Part shown: in pieces, positions 30,250 through 40,186 of the stretch
Layout of the letters: every line of letters starts with the position of its first letter
Numbering within the stretch: the stretch's first letter is position 1
Assembly (NCBI GenBank): GCA_900473915.1
Contig: UCNG01000023.1
Location: 1-64,000 of the forward strand
From: Hyphomicrobiales bacterium
GTDB taxonomy: Bacteria > Pseudomonadota > Alphaproteobacteria > Rhizobiales > Rhizobiaceae
Direction: 5' to 3'
Length of the DNA: 64,000 bases
The notes under the pieces: generated by a model
Database searches by the model: none
The model's input: the letters and a program-made list of their open reading frames with translations, nothing else
Told to the model about the DNA's origin: nothing
Position numbers and translations under genes: made by a program

Positions 30250-32574
30250 ATGGTTAACATGAACACGGCGAATCTGACGGCGGACATGAACGGCGAGAAA
30301 CAATCATCGCAAGGCGGCGAGGGGCGCAGGCTTCTGGCGCTTCCGGGCATTATCACTGTCATTTCGGCGCTTGTCACCGCATCGATTTCTTTTGCCATTC
30401 TGATTGGCATCACGCCGATCACGCCGGACCGGACCGTCACGCTGGCATTGGTCATCATCAATGTCGCGCTGATCCTGTTCCTGATCCTCCTGATCTGCCG
30501 CGAAGTTTACCGTATCGTCATGGCCCGGCGGCTTGGAAAGGCCGCTTCGCGCCTGCATGTCCGCATTGTCGCGCTGTTTTCGCTGATCGCAGCCGTCCCC
30601 GCGATTGTGGTTGCCATCGTGGCATCGGTCACGCTCAATCTCGGTCTGGACCGCTGGTTCGATACCAATACGCGCGACATTGTCAGTTCATCGCAAAGCC
30701 TTACCACTGCCTATATTCGTGAAACAGCGCTCAACCTGCAAAGCACATCCTATTCCATGTTGCAGGATCTGGATGCGCAGCGCACCATTTACAGTCTTGA
30801 TCGTGGCGGCTTCGTCCAGTTGATGACGCTGCAGGCGCGTGGTCGCGGCCTGCTCGGCGCGTTTCTGGTGCGTGAAAACGGCGCTGTGGTCGTCAAAAGC
30901 GATACCGGTGTCGAGGATCGCCTGCCGCCGCCGACCGAAGATGCATTGAAGACCGCTCCGGACGGCAAGCCCGTCATCATTCCGCCGGGCAACAGTAATT
31001 TCGTCGGTGCGATCATCAAGATGCGCGAGATACCCGACGTCTATCTCTATACGGTCCGCGCCGTCGATTCCCAGATTCTCGACGCCATGCGCCTGATGGA
31101 AGCCAACACCCAGCGCTATCAGGAGATGGATGCCAACCGCATTCCGACGCAGATCGCCTTCGCGCTGCTCTATTTCGGCCTGACTCTGATCGTGCTGCTT
31201 TCGGCGATCTGGACCGGGATTGCCGTGGCTGACCGGCTGGTGCGTCCGATCCGGCTGCTGATCGGCGCGTCCGACGATGTGGCGGCGGGTAATCTCGACG
31301 TCTCGGTGCCGGTACGCACCTCCGATGGAGACGTCGGCGCATTGTCCGGTACTTTCAACAACATGGTCGCCGAACTCAAGAGCCAGCGTAATGAGCTGCT
31401 TTCCGCCAAGGACCAGATTGACGAGCGCCGCCGGTTCTCCGAGGCCGTGCTTTCAGGCGTGACGGCGGGCGTCATCGGCATTGAGACGGATGGCTGCATT
31501 TCCATTCTGAATCGCTCGGCGGAACATATGTTCGGCGTCACATCGGAAGAGGCTGTCGGCAGGAACCTCACCAGCATCGCGCCGGAGATCGGGCAGGCTT
31601 TCGAGGTTGCCCGTTCGACGGGACGTGCCGTTCACCGCGAGCAGGTCAGCATGACCCGTGGCGGCGTGGCGCGTACCTTCAACGTGCAGGTGACGGTCGA
31701 GGATACGGAATCCGAAGATCATTCCTATGTGGTGACGGTGGATGACATTACCGATCTGGTGCAGGCGCAGCGTTCGTCCGCCTGGGCGGATGTGGCGCGC
31801 CGCATCGCGCATGAGATCAAGAACCCGCTCACCCCGATCCAGCTTTCCGCAGAACGCATCCGCCGCCGCTATGGCAAGGTGATTACCGAAGATCGCGAGG
31901 TTTTCGACCAGTGCACGGATACGATCATTCGCCAGGTTGGCGATATCGGGCGCATGGTCGACGAGTTCTCTGCCTTCGCCCGCATGCCGAAGCCGGAAAT
32001 GCGGCTTATGGATATGCGTGAGGCATTGCGCGAGGCTTCCTTCCTTGTTGAAGTCAGCCGCAGCGATATTCGTTTCCAGAACGATTTTGGCTCCGAAAGG
32101 CTGGTCGGCTCGTTTGACAGCCGCCTGATCGGGCAGGCGTTCGGCAATGTCATCAAGAACGCCAGCGAAGCCATTGACGGACTTCCGAAGGAAGATCGCG
32201 CCAGGGAAGGCGATGACGGGCACATCCTTATCCGTTCCTATCAGGCGGATGGGCAACTGTTTGTCGATGTGATCGACAATGGCAAGGGCCTGCCGGGCGA
32301 CGACCGCCAGAAGCTGCTGGAACCTTACATGACGACGCGAGAGAAGGGCACCGGCCTTGGCCTCGCGATTGTCCGCAAGATCGTCGAAGATCATGGCGGG
32401 CATCTGGAATTGCATGACGCGCCACCGGACTTCCACGGAGGACGGGGCGCGATGATACGTATGGTCTTTCCGCAGGCGCCCACTGGCGAAGTGGGCGCGA
32501 GCGCGGAACCTGCCGGCGAAGCTGGCACCAATGCGGATAATGACGAAAAGAACATAGCTGGACAGGTGATTTGA
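30250..32574 (+). CDS. ntrY: Nitrogen-regulation sensor histidine kinase NtrY
   Basis: About 774 residues. Possible starts are 30217, 30250 and 30259; the first would place the palindrome inside the gene, so a later one is preferred. Features: three N-terminal transmembrane helices, a periplasmic sensor part (about 140-290), another helix, a HAMP domain (V-A-D-R-L-V-R-P-I), a PAS domain, HisKA with the phospho-acceptor His in A-H-E-I-K-N-P-L-T-P-I, and an ATPase domain (N-x-x-x-N-A-S-E-A-I, D-N-G-K-G-L, G-T-G-L-G-L-A-I). It phosphorylates NtrX, encoded immediately downstream. In Brucella and rhizobia the pair responds to nitrogen and redox or low-oxygen signals. Confidence 0.95.
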   Translation: MVNMNTANLTADMNGEKQSSQGGEGRRLLALPGIITVISALVTASISFAILIGITPITPDRTVTLALVIINVALILFLILLICREVYRIVMARRLGKAASRLHVRIVALFSLIAAVPAIVVAIVASVTLNLGLDRWFDTNTRDIVSSSQSLTTAYIRETALNLQSTSYSMLQDLDAQRTIYSLDRGGFVQLMTLQARGRGLLGAFLVRENGAVVVKSDTGVEDRLPPPTEDALKTAPDGKPVIIPPGNSNFVGAIIKMREIPDVYLYTVRAVDSQILDAMRLMEANTQRYQEMDANRIPTQIAFALLYFGLTLIVLLSAIWTGIAVADRLVRPIRLLIGASDDVAAGNLDVSVPVRTSDGDVGALSGTFNNMVAELKSQRNELLSAKDQIDERRRFSEAVLSGVTAGVIGIETDGCISILNRSAEHMFGVTSEEAVGRNLTSIAPEIGQAFEVARSTGRAVHREQVSMTRGGVARTFNVQVTVEDTESEDHSYVVTVDDITDLVQAQRSSAWADVARRIAHEIKNPLTPIQLSAERIRRRYGKVITEDREVFDQCTDTIIRQVGDIGRMVDEFSAFARMPKPEMRLMDMREALREASFLVEVSRSDIRFQNDFGSERLVGSFDSRLIGQAFGNVIKNASEAIDGLPKEDRAREGDDGHILIRSYQADGQLFVDVIDNGKGLPGDDRQKLLEPYMTTREKGTGLGLAIVRKIVEDHGGHLELHDAPPDFHGGRGAMIRMVFPQAPTGEVGASAEPAGEAGTNADNDEKNIAGQVI

Positions 32575-32575
32575 T

Positions 32576-33937
32576 ATGGCTGCCGATATTCTTGTAGTTG
32601 ATGACGAAGCGGATATCCGGGAACTTGTTGCAGGCATTCTGAGCGATGAAGGCCACGAAACCCGCACGGCTTTCGACGCGGACAGCGCGCTCGCCGCGAT
32701 CAATGATCGCGTTCCCCGGCTGGTTTTTCTGGATATCTGGCTGCAAGGCAGCCGTCTGGACGGTCTGGCGCTGCTCGATGAAATCAAGAAGCAGCATCCC
32801 GAACTGCCGGTCGTGATGATTTCCGGTCACGGCAACATTGAAACGGCAGTGTCGGCGATCCGTCGCGGCGCTTATGATTTCATCGAAAAGCCGTTCAAGG
32901 CCGACCGTCTCATTCTCGTCGCGGAGCGGGCGCTCGAAACCTCGAAGCTGAGGCGTGAAGTCTCGAACCTGCGCAAGCGCAGCGGCGATCATCTGGAACT
33001 GATCGGCTCGTCGCTTGCCATGAGCCAGTTGCGCCAGACCATCGAGCGCGTGGCGCCGACCAACAGCCGGATCATGATCACCGGCCCGTCGGGGGCAGGC
33101 AAGGAGCTGGCAGCGCGTGCCATTCATGCGCAGTCGACCCGTGCCAACGGACCGTTTGTGACCGTCAATGCCGCGACCATCACGCCGGAGCGCATGGAGA
33201 TCGAGCTTTTCGGCACGGAAATGGACGGCGGCGAGCGCAAGGTGGGCGCGCTGGAAGAAGCCCATGGCGGCATTCTCTATCTCGATGAAGTTGCCGATAT
33301 GCCGCGCGAGACGCAGAACAAGATTTTGCGTGTGCTTGTGGACCAGCAGTTTGAGCGCGTGGGCGGCACCAAGCGCGTGAAGGTGGATGTGCGCATCATC
33401 TCCTCGACGGCGCAGAACCTTGAAGGCATGATCGCCGAGGGCACGTTCCGCGAAGACCTGTTTCACCGTCTTTCGGTGGTGCCGGTGCAGGTGCCGCCAC
33501 TCGCCGCCCGGCGCGAGGATATTCCGTCACTGGTCGAGTATTTCATGAAACAGATCGCCGAACAGGCGGGCATCAAGCCGCGCAAGATCGGCTCCGATGC
33601 GATGGCGGTTTTGCAGGCGCACAGCTGGCCCGGCAATCTTCGCCAGCTTCGCAACAATGTCGAACGCCTGATGATTCTGGCGCGCGGCGATGATCCCGAA
33701 GCGCCAGTGACAGCCGATCTTCTTCCGGCTGAAATCGGCGACACGCTGCCGCGCGCGCCGACGGAATCCGACCAGCACATCATGGCGCTTCCGCTGCGTG
33801 AGGCGCGCGAGCGTTTCGAGAAGGAATATCTGATCGCGCAGATCAACCGGTTTGGCGGCAATATTTCACGCACGGCGGAGTTTGTTGGCATGGAGCGTTC
33901 GGCGCTTCATCGCAAACTGAAATCTCTCGGCGTATGA
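32576..33937 (+). CDS. ntrX: Response regulator NtrX
   Basis: 453 residues starting one base after the ntrY stop. The receiver domain has D10-D11-type acidic residues, phospho-acceptor D53 and Lys near 105. The AAA+ domain has Walker A G-P-S-G-A-G-K-E at 170-177 and Walker B G-G-I-L-Y-L-D-E near 231-238. The GAFTGA sigma-54 loop is absent: residues 211-224 read L-F-G-T-E-M-D-G-G-E-R-K-V-G. A C-terminal Fis-type helix-turn-helix ends R-T-A-E-F-V-G-M-E-R-S-A-L-H-R-K-L. NtrX proteins of alphaproteobacteria lacking this loop are known to regulate sigma-70 promoters. Confidence 0.95.
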   Translation: MAADILVVDDEADIRELVAGILSDEGHETRTAFDADSALAAINDRVPRLVFLDIWLQGSRLDGLALLDEIKKQHPELPVVMISGHGNIETAVSAIRRGAYDFIEKPFKADRLILVAERALETSKLRREVSNLRKRSGDHLELIGSSLAMSQLRQTIERVAPTNSRIMITGPSGAGKELAARAIHAQSTRANGPFVTVNAATITPERMEIELFGTEMDGGERKVGALEEAHGGILYLDEVADMPRETQNKILRVLVDQQFERVGGTKRVKVDVRIISSTAQNLEGMIAEGTFREDLFHRLSVVPVQVPPLAARREDIPSLVEYFMKQIAEQAGIKPRKIGSDAMAVLQAHSWPGNLRQLRNNVERLMILARGDDPEAPVTADLLPAEIGDTLPRAPTESDQHIMALPLREARERFEKEYLIAQINRFGGNISRTAEFVGMERSALHRKLKSLGV

Positions 33938-33968
33938 TGAAATCAAGGTTCGGGCAGGCGGAGCGGTC

Positions 33969-35345
33969 ATGCGGGTAATCGTTTGCGGAGCAGGGCAGGT
34001 CGGATACGGCATCGCCGAGCGGCTTGCCGCCGAGGAAAACGATGTCTCGGTTATCGACACCTCGGCCCGCCATATCGAGATCGTGCGCGACACGCTTGAT
34101 GTGCGCGGATTTGTCGGGCACGGCTCGCAACCGGACGTGCTTGCTGCCGCTGGCGCCGACGAAGCGGATATGATTATCGCCGTCACCTTGTCCGACGAGG
34201 TCAATATGGTGGCCTGTCAGGTGGCGCATTCGGTCTTCAACGTGCCCACCAAGATCGCCCGTATCCGCGCCCAGTCTTACCTCAAGGCCGAATATCAGGA
34301 CCTGTTCCTGCGCGAAAACCTGCCGATCGACGTCATCATCTCGCCAGAGGTGGAAGTGGGCGAGGTGGTCCTGCGGCGCATCGCCTTGCAGGGCGCGACG
34401 GACGTGCTGCGCTTTGCCGACGACAAGATCATCGGCCTAGCCATCGAATGTCTTGAGGAATGTCCGGTCATCAATACGCCACTGAAGCAGCTGACCGATC
34501 TGTTTCCCGATCTTGCGGCAACCGTCGTCGGTGTGGTGCGCAATGACAGTCTTTTCATCCCGCGATCTTCGGACGAGCTGAACGCAGGCGATCTCGCTTA
34601 TGTGGTGACGACGCGCGAGCAGGTCCGCCGCACATTGGGTCTGTTCGGGCATGAGAAACCGGAAGCCAGCCGCATTGTTATCGCGGGCGGCGGCAATATC
34701 GGCTTGTACGTCGCCAAGGCCATCGAGGACCGCAAATGGCACACGCGCGTCAAGATGATCGAAAGCGAGCACGAGCGCGCTTTCGCCATCGCCGATCAGC
34801 TGAAGCGCACCATGGTCTTGCATGGCAGCGCGCTCGACCAGAACCTGCTCCAGGAGGCCGATATTCAGGACGCCGACCTCATGGTCGCGCTCACCAATCA
34901 GGATCAGGTCAATATCCTGTCGAGCATCATGGCGAAACGGTTGGGCTGCAAGTCCAACATGGCGCTGCTCAATACGGTTGCCTATCAGGATTTCACCCAC
35001 ATGGTGGGGATCGACGCCTATATAAACCCGAAGGCGGTCACGATTTCCAAAATCCTCCAGCATGTCCGGCGAGGCCGAATCCGTGCGGTCTATAGCGTTT
35101 ATCGCGACATGGCCGAACTGATCGAAGCCGAGGCTCTGGAAACATCCTCGCTCGTCGGCGCGCCGTTGCGCGATCTCGACTTGCCGGAAGGTCTGCGAAT
35201 CGGTGCGATTTATCGTGACGGGCAGGTGATCCGCCCGAACGGCGATGTGCGCATCAAGCCGAAGGATCGCGTCGTCATTTTCGCAACATCCGACGCAGTA
35301 AAACACGTTGAGCAGATGTTCCGCGTCAGTCTGGAGTTCTTCTGA
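33969..35345 (+). CDS. trkA: Trk potassium uptake regulatory subunit TrkA
   Basis: 458 residues with two RCK units, each an NAD-binding Rossmann fold plus a TrkA-C domain. The first fold begins M-R-V-I-V-C-G-A-G-Q-V-G-Y-G-I-A, the second has I-V-I-A-G-G-G-N-I-G-L-Y-V-A. It gates a TrkH/TrkG channel from the cytoplasmic side; the channel gene is not in the window. Position after ntrX matches the conserved order in Brucella and rhizobia. Confidence 0.95.
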   Translation: MRVIVCGAGQVGYGIAERLAAEENDVSVIDTSARHIEIVRDTLDVRGFVGHGSQPDVLAAAGADEADMIIAVTLSDEVNMVACQVAHSVFNVPTKIARIRAQSYLKAEYQDLFLRENLPIDVIISPEVEVGEVVLRRIALQGATDVLRFADDKIIGLAIECLEECPVINTPLKQLTDLFPDLAATVVGVVRNDSLFIPRSSDELNAGDLAYVVTTREQVRRTLGLFGHEKPEASRIVIAGGGNIGLYVAKAIEDRKWHTRVKMIESEHERAFAIADQLKRTMVLHGSALDQNLLQEADIQDADLMVALTNQDQVNILSSIMAKRLGCKSNMALLNTVAYQDFTHMVGIDAYINPKAVTISKILQHVRRGRIRAVYSVYRDMAELIEAEALETSSLVGAPLRDLDLPEGLRIGAIYRDGQVIRPNGDVRIKPKDRVVIFATSDAVKHVEQMFRVSLEFF

Positions 35346-35625
35346 TCGACGGCTCAGGGACAAAGAGGTTTCGCCAAGTTTGGCGTGACATTTGACGTCC
35401 CTGTATGGTCGGCCCTGTCAGAATTTGGCAGGAGGCTAATGAAATTGACGGTTGCACAAAGATTCCCATCCTGTTAACCGAAGCTGAATAGCGAAGCAGT
35501 TGTCTTTCCACAGCAATTGCAGTCGGGCATCGGTTTTGCACGCACCGGTGCTTGATTTATGTGCATGCGCGTGTTCGTTTAACGCATCGCGAGCTGGCTG
35601 CTGATCGATTAAAGGAATAAAAACA

Positions 35626-35862
35626 ATGGCTGAACGATCGCAAAATCTGCAAGACCTTTTTCTGAACTCTGTACGCAAGCAGAAAATTTCCCTGACGATT
35701 TTCCTTATCAATGGCGTCAAACTGACCGGCATTGTAACGTCTTTCGATAATTTCTGCGTGCTTCTGCGCCGTGACGGTCATTCGCAGCTTGTCTACAAGC
35801 ATGCGATCTCGACGATCATGCCAAGCCAGCCAGTGCAGATGTTCGAAGGCGAAGAAGCCTGA
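35626..35862 (+). CDS. hfq: RNA chaperone Hfq
   Basis: 78 residues. The Sm1 motif ([17 protein letters not shown]-like strand, F-D-N-F-C-V-L-L) and Sm2 motif ([10 protein letters not shown]) are complete. It forms a hexameric ring that pairs small RNAs with mRNAs. The short C-terminus is usual for alphaproteobacterial Hfq. A ribosome site AAAGGAA precedes the ATG. The 280-bp upstream gap is its promoter region, and a terminator follows at 35880. Confidence 0.98.
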
Positions 35863-35879
35863 CGCTTTCCGAATGGCAT

Positions 35880-35919
35880 TGGAGCGCAATGGCCGACGTT
35901 GTTTCGCTCCAGTTTTTTG
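35880..35919 (+). terminator. Terminator after hfq
   Basis: Stem TGGAGCG/CGCTCCA with an 18-nt loop, followed by GTTTTTTG. A second hairpin (CGGACA/TGTCCG) follows at about 35938-35958. hflX therefore may depend on read-through or its own promoter. Confidence 0.65.
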
Positions 35920-36064
35920 TTTCTGCGGATGATAGCCGGACATGCACTGCCTGTCCGGCTCGTCATGTTTAAACAGTCCGGGGCGTCTTTCATTTGAAAC
36001 AGCTTTCGCGGTGACTTATCTGCATGGGCAGATAAAGCGCGTTTCCGCGTCCCCGGAGTGAACA

Positions 36065-37483
36065 TTGTCCAAATTCAAGGATAAGAAGCCGACATCTGCC
36101 GATGCAGACAAGGGTTTCGAATTTTCAGAACCAGAGCCCACAAGGGCAGCCGTTATCGTTCCCATCCTTCCAGAGCGGTATAATACGGGTACGTCAGCGG
36201 AAGATGGGGCTCGCCCCGAATTCCAGCGCTCGAATGAGGCGCGTCTTGAAGAAGCCGTCGGACTTGCCCGCGCGATCAGCCTCGACATCGAACATGCCGA
36301 AATCGCCATTGTTGCCAATCCTCGTCCCGCGACCCTTCTGGGCACGGGCAAGGTGGAAGCAATTGCCGAGGTTGTGAAAGAAAAGGCCATAGGGCTCGTG
36401 ATCGTCGATCATGCGCTGACCCCGGTGCAGCAGCGCAATCTCGAAAAGGAATGGAACGTCAAGGTCATCGATCGAACGGGACTTATCCTGGAAATTTTCG
36501 GCGAGCGTGCGCGCACCAAGGAAGGCGCGTTGCAGGTCGAACTGGCGCATCTGAACTATCAGAAGGGCCGTCTGGTCCGAAGCTGGACCCACCTTGAACG
36601 CCAGCGCGGCGGTGGCGGCTTCCTCGGCGGTCCGGGTGAAACTCAGATCGAAGCCGACCGTCGTCTGCTGCAGGACAAGATTCTGAAGATCAAGCGCGAG
36701 CTTGAAACGGTGGTGCGAACCCGCACCCTGCATCGCCAGAAGCGGCGCAAGGTGCCGCATCCGATTGTCGCGCTCGTCGGTTATACCAATGCTGGAAAGT
36801 CCACGCTTTTCAATCGCATGACGGGTGCGGAAGTGCTGGCAGAAGACATGCTCTTCGCGACGCTCGACCCGACATTGCGCCGCATTCGCCTTCCACACGG
36901 TGAAACGGTTATCCTGTCGGATACGGTCGGCTTCATCTCGAACCTCCCGCACCATCTGGTCGCCGCATTCCGCGCCACGCTTGAAGAGGTGGTTGAAGCC
37001 GATCTGATCCTGCATGTCCGCGACATTTCCGATCCGGACAATGCGGCGCAGGCCGAAGACGTGGAAAGCATTCTGGCGGGGCTGGGCATCGAGCCTCAGG
37101 ACCGCAAGCGTGTCGTCGAAATCTGGAACAAGATCGACAATCTGGACGAAAGCGGGCGCGAAGCCGCCTTGCGTCTTGCTGCTGCCGGCAGTGAGGAGGG
37201 GCGTCCCATTCCGCTTTCGGCCATTACCGGTGAAGGCGTTGACAGGTTGCTTTCGCTGATCGAAACCCGGATAGCGGGTTCGCTCGGCGCGGTCGATGTG
37301 CTGCTGTCTCCTTTCGAGCTCCATCTTCTCGACTGGATTTACCAGCATGGCAGCAATGTCGAGCGCGAGAATCTGGAAGACGGCTCCGTTCGCATCAGGG
37401 CCCGGCTGACGGAAGTGGCCCGCAAGACGCTGGACGAGAAACGCGGGATTCGGCCCGAAAAGCCGGAGTCCGACTGGGAATAG
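36065..37483 (+). CDS. hflX: Ribosome-associated GTPase HflX
   Basis: 472 residues from TTG 36065, with CGGAG seven bases upstream; no ATG in frame gives the conserved N-terminus. The N-terminal HflX domain (about 40-220) ends in the [16 protein letters not shown] signature. The GTPase domain follows with G1 [10 protein letters not shown]3 D-T-V-G-F and G4 N-K-I-D. It splits or rescues stalled ribosomes under stress. Downstream of hfq as in most Proteobacteria. Confidence 0.95.
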   Translation: MSKFKDKKPTSADADKGFEFSEPEPTRAAVIVPILPERYNTGTSAEDGARPEFQRSNEARLEEAVGLARAISLDIEHAEIAIVANPRPATLLGTGKVEAIAEVVKEKAIGLVIVDHALTPVQQRNLEKEWNVKVIDRTGLILEIFGERARTKEGALQVELAHLNYQKGRLVRSWTHLERQRGGGGFLGGPGETQIEADRRLLQDKILKIKRELETVVRTRTLHRQKRRKVPHPIVALVGYTNAGKSTLFNRMTGAEVLAEDMLFATLDPTLRRIRLPHGETVILSDTVGFISNLPHHLVAAFRATLEEVVEADLILHVRDISDPDNAAQAEDVESILAGLGIEPQDRKRVVEIWNKIDNLDESGREAALRLAAAGSEEGRPIPLSAITGEGVDRLLSLIETRIAGSLGAVDVLLSPFELHLLDWIYQHGSNVERENLEDGSVRIRARLTEVARKTLDEKRGIRPEKPESDWE

Positions 37484-37578
37484 AGCGCCACTTGCGGAAC
37501 AGGGGCGCAACGCCCTATGTATGGAAACGTACGATTCAGAATTATTCACTTCGCCATAAAGATATCCAGAGGCCCATA

Positions 37579-38208
37579 ATGAGAGATCCGATCGAAACCG
37601 TCATGAACCTCGTCCCGATGGTGGTTGAGCAGACCAACCGTGGCGAACGGGCCTATGATATTTTCTCGCGCCTTCTGAAGGAACGCATCATCTTCGTGAA
37701 CGGACCGGTTGAAGACGGAATGTCGATGCTGGTATGCGCGCAGCTTCTCTTTCTCGAAGCGGAAAATCCGAAGAAAGAGATCAACATGTACATCAATTCG
37801 CCCGGCGGCGTCGTGACGTCCGGCATGGCGATCTATGATACGATGCAGTTCATCCGCCCGCCGGTTTCCACGCTTTGCATGGGCCAGGCTGCTTCGATGG
37901 GCTCGCTGCTTCTGACGGCAGGCGCCACCGGCCAGCGTTATGCGCTGCCGAATGCCCGTATCATGGTCCACCAGCCATCGGGCGGCTTCCAGGGCCAGGC
38001 CTCGGACATTGAGCGCCATGCCCAGGACATCATCAAGATGAAGCGTCGCCTGAACGAGATCTACGTCAAGCACACGGGCCGCGATTACGAGACGATCGAA
38101 CGCACGCTCGACCGCGACCATTTCATGACCGCACAGGAAGCGCTCGAATTCGGCCTCATCGACAAGGTGGTCGAAGCGCGTGACGTTGGCGCGGACGAAT
38201 CGAAGTAA
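37579..38208 (+). CDS. clpP: ATP-dependent Clp protease proteolytic subunit
   Basis: 209 residues from ATG 37579; the longer frame from 37492 adds residues not found in ClpP. Catalytic Ser106 (G-Q-A-A-S-M-G-S), His131 (M-V-H-Q-P-S-G-G) and Asp180 (L-D-R-D-H-F) are present. Tetradecameric serine protease fed by ClpX or ClpA. The order clpP, clpX, lon, hup downstream is conserved. A GAGCCGGA/TCCGGCTC hairpin follows the stop. Confidence 0.97.
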   Translation: MRDPIETVMNLVPMVVEQTNRGERAYDIFSRLLKERIIFVNGPVEDGMSMLVCAQLLFLEAENPKKEINMYINSPGGVVTSGMAIYDTMQFIRPPVSTLCMGQAASMGSLLLTAGATGQRYALPNARIMVHQPSGGFQGQASDIERHAQDIIKMKRRLNEIYVKHTGRDYETIERTLDRDHFMTAQEALEFGLIDKVVEARDVGADESK

Positions 38209-38287
38209 GAGCCGGAATCTCCGGCTCACGCCTGTTTTTAGCGCCCTTTGCCACAAAAGGGGCCCATTTCTTGCAACTACGTGATGG

Positions 38288-38304
38288 TTAACGCGCCGCG
38301 TTAA
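38288..38304. promoter_or_regulatory. 17-bp palindrome between clpP and clpX
   Basis: TTAACGCG, C, CGCGTTAA: perfect 8-bp arms around one base. It lies in the 397-bp clpP-clpX gap, which has no convincing gene. It could be an operator for clpX; the TTAA ends recall cell-cycle regulator sites, but the spacing (9) differs from the CtrA pattern (7). Confidence 0.45.
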
Positions 38305-38605
38305 GCATCTGTTGGGGTTCGGGGCGCTAAACTTGGCCGGATTATGCCGAATCTTTGCCGGGAACATATTTTTCATTTGTTCGGCGGTGCAGCTTCTGCA
38401 ACAGTCCCCATATGGCTCCTTCGGTCGGGGAGCCATGCGGTGAGAGGAATCCTGAGACTACAGGCCCTGGATGACGGCAAGCGCGTATCTGCTGCTGTCA
38501 TGAGCGGCGGGAGGTGCGTTTCTCCTCCAGCACTGGGTCCGAACCGGAAGAAACGATCGATCTGGACGCCTTGCGTTCATTTCGGTCAATTGAAAGGAAA
38601 CTGCG

Positions 38606-39880
38606 ATGAGCAAAGTCAGCAACAGCGGCGGCGATTCCAAGAATACGCTTTATTGCTCGTTCTGCGGCAAAAGCCAGCATGAAGTGCGCAAGCTGATTGC
38701 AGGCCCGACCGTTTTCATCTGCGACGAGTGCGTCGAACTCTGCATGGACATCATCCGCGAGGAAAACAAATCCTCCATGGTGAAGTCGCGCGAGGGCGTG
38801 CCGACGCCGCAGGAAATCATGGCCGTTCTTGACGATTACGTCATCGGCCAGAAGGATGCCAAGCGCGTTCTGTCGGTTGCGGTACACAATCACTACAAGC
38901 GTCTCGCCCATCAGTCGAAGAACAGCGACATCGAGCTTGCGAAGTCGAACATTCTGCTCGTGGGTCCCACGGGCTGCGGCAAGACCTATCTTGCCCAGAC
39001 GCTCGCCCGCATCATCGATGTGCCGTTCACCATGGCCGATGCGACGACGCTGACGGAAGCAGGCTATGTCGGTGAAGATGTCGAGAACATCATCCTGAAG
39101 CTGCTTCAGGCTGCCGATTACAACGTGGAACGCGCACAGCGCGGCATCGTCTATATCGACGAAGTCGACAAGATCAGCCGCAAGTCGGACAATCCGTCCA
39201 TCACGCGCGACGTGTCGGGCGAGGGCGTCCAGCAGGCGCTTCTGAAGATCATGGAAGGCACCGTCGCTTCCGTGCCGCCGCAGGGTGGCCGCAAGCATCC
39301 GCAGCAGGAATTCCTGCAGGTGGACACGACGAACATCCTTTTCATCTGCGGCGGCGCTTTTGCCGGTCTGGATAAGATCATCTCCGCACGCGGCGAAAAG
39401 ACCTCCATCGGCTTCGGCGCCACCGTCAAGTCGGTCGATGAACGCCGCATCGGTGACGTGTTCAAGGAACTGGAGCCGGAAGATCTTCTGAAATTCGGCC
39501 TCATTCCGGAATTCGTTGGCCGTCTGCCGGTGATCGCGACGCTCGAAGACCTCGATGTCGACGCTCTGGTACAAATCCTGACCGAGCCGAAGAACGCGCT
39601 CGTGAAGCAGTATCAGCGCCTGTTCGACATGGAAAATGTCGAGCTGAGCTTCCACGACGATGCCCTGCGGGCGATTGCCAACAAGGCGGTCGAGCGCAAG
39701 ACGGGTGCACGCGGATTGCGTTCGATCATGGAAAAGATCCTGCTCGATACGATGTTCGAGCTTCCGACGCTGGAAGGCGTGCAGGAGGTGGTTATTTCCG
39801 GTGATGTGGTGGATGGCAGCGCCCGTCCGCTCTATATCTATGCCGAGCGGCAGGACGAAAAGGGTAATGTTTCCGCCTGA
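38606..39880 (+). CDS. clpX: ATP-dependent Clp protease ATP-binding subunit ClpX
   Basis: 424 residues. The N-terminal C4 zinc domain has C17, C20, C39 and C42. The AAA+ domain has Walker A G-P-T-G-C-G-K-T at 120-127, Walker [10 protein letters not shown] near 185, the I-G-F ClpP-binding loop in T-S-I-G-F-G-A, and a sensor-2 G-A-R-G-L-R-S. It unfolds tagged substrates and passes them to ClpP. In alphaproteobacteria ClpXP degrades cell-cycle regulators. A clear terminator follows. Confidence 0.98.
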   Translation: MSKVSNSGGDSKNTLYCSFCGKSQHEVRKLIAGPTVFICDECVELCMDIIREENKSSMVKSREGVPTPQEIMAVLDDYVIGQKDAKRVLSVAVHNHYKRLAHQSKNSDIELAKSNILLVGPTGCGKTYLAQTLARIIDVPFTMADATTLTEAGYVGEDVENIILKLLQAADYNVERAQRGIVYIDEVDKISRKSDNPSITRDVSGEGVQQALLKIMEGTVASVPPQGGRKHPQQEFLQVDTTNILFICGGAFAGLDKIISARGEKTSIGFGATVKSVDERRIGDVFKELEPEDLLKFGLIPEFVGRLPVIATLEDLDVDALVQILTEPKNALVKQYQRLFDMENVELSFHDDALRAIANKAVERKTGARGLRSIMEKILLDTMFELPTLEGVQEVVISGDVVDGSARPLYIYAERQDEKGNVSA

Positions 39881-39898
39881 GCGGAAAGATGACCGATC

Positions 39899-39923
39899 AA
39901 AAGGCCGCGCAAGCGGCCTTTTT
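39899..39923 (+). terminator. Terminator after clpX
   Basis: Stem AAAAGGCCGC/GCGGCCTTTT around a GCAA tetraloop, running into a T tract. The rest of the clpX-lon gap (39924-40186) is promoter region with no gene. Confidence 0.85.
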
Positions 39924-40186
39924 CATGTGCTGAGCTTGCGTGGGGCTCAACCTGCAACTATTGCAGGGCGCAGCAATCAGGGTACATGCTAAGCTGGATA
40001 TTGTACTAATGCGCCGCACAGCGCAGGATAGATGACGATTCTATGAAAGTCGGCCCGATAAAGCCTATTGAATTGCCGGGTTAGGCTCTCCAAGTATGGA
40101 CCAAAGCACATTCGTGACCTGCCTCATGACGAAAGGGGGCGCGGATGTGGCAGTCAGGTTGAAAAACCTGAGAAAGGACTTGAACT

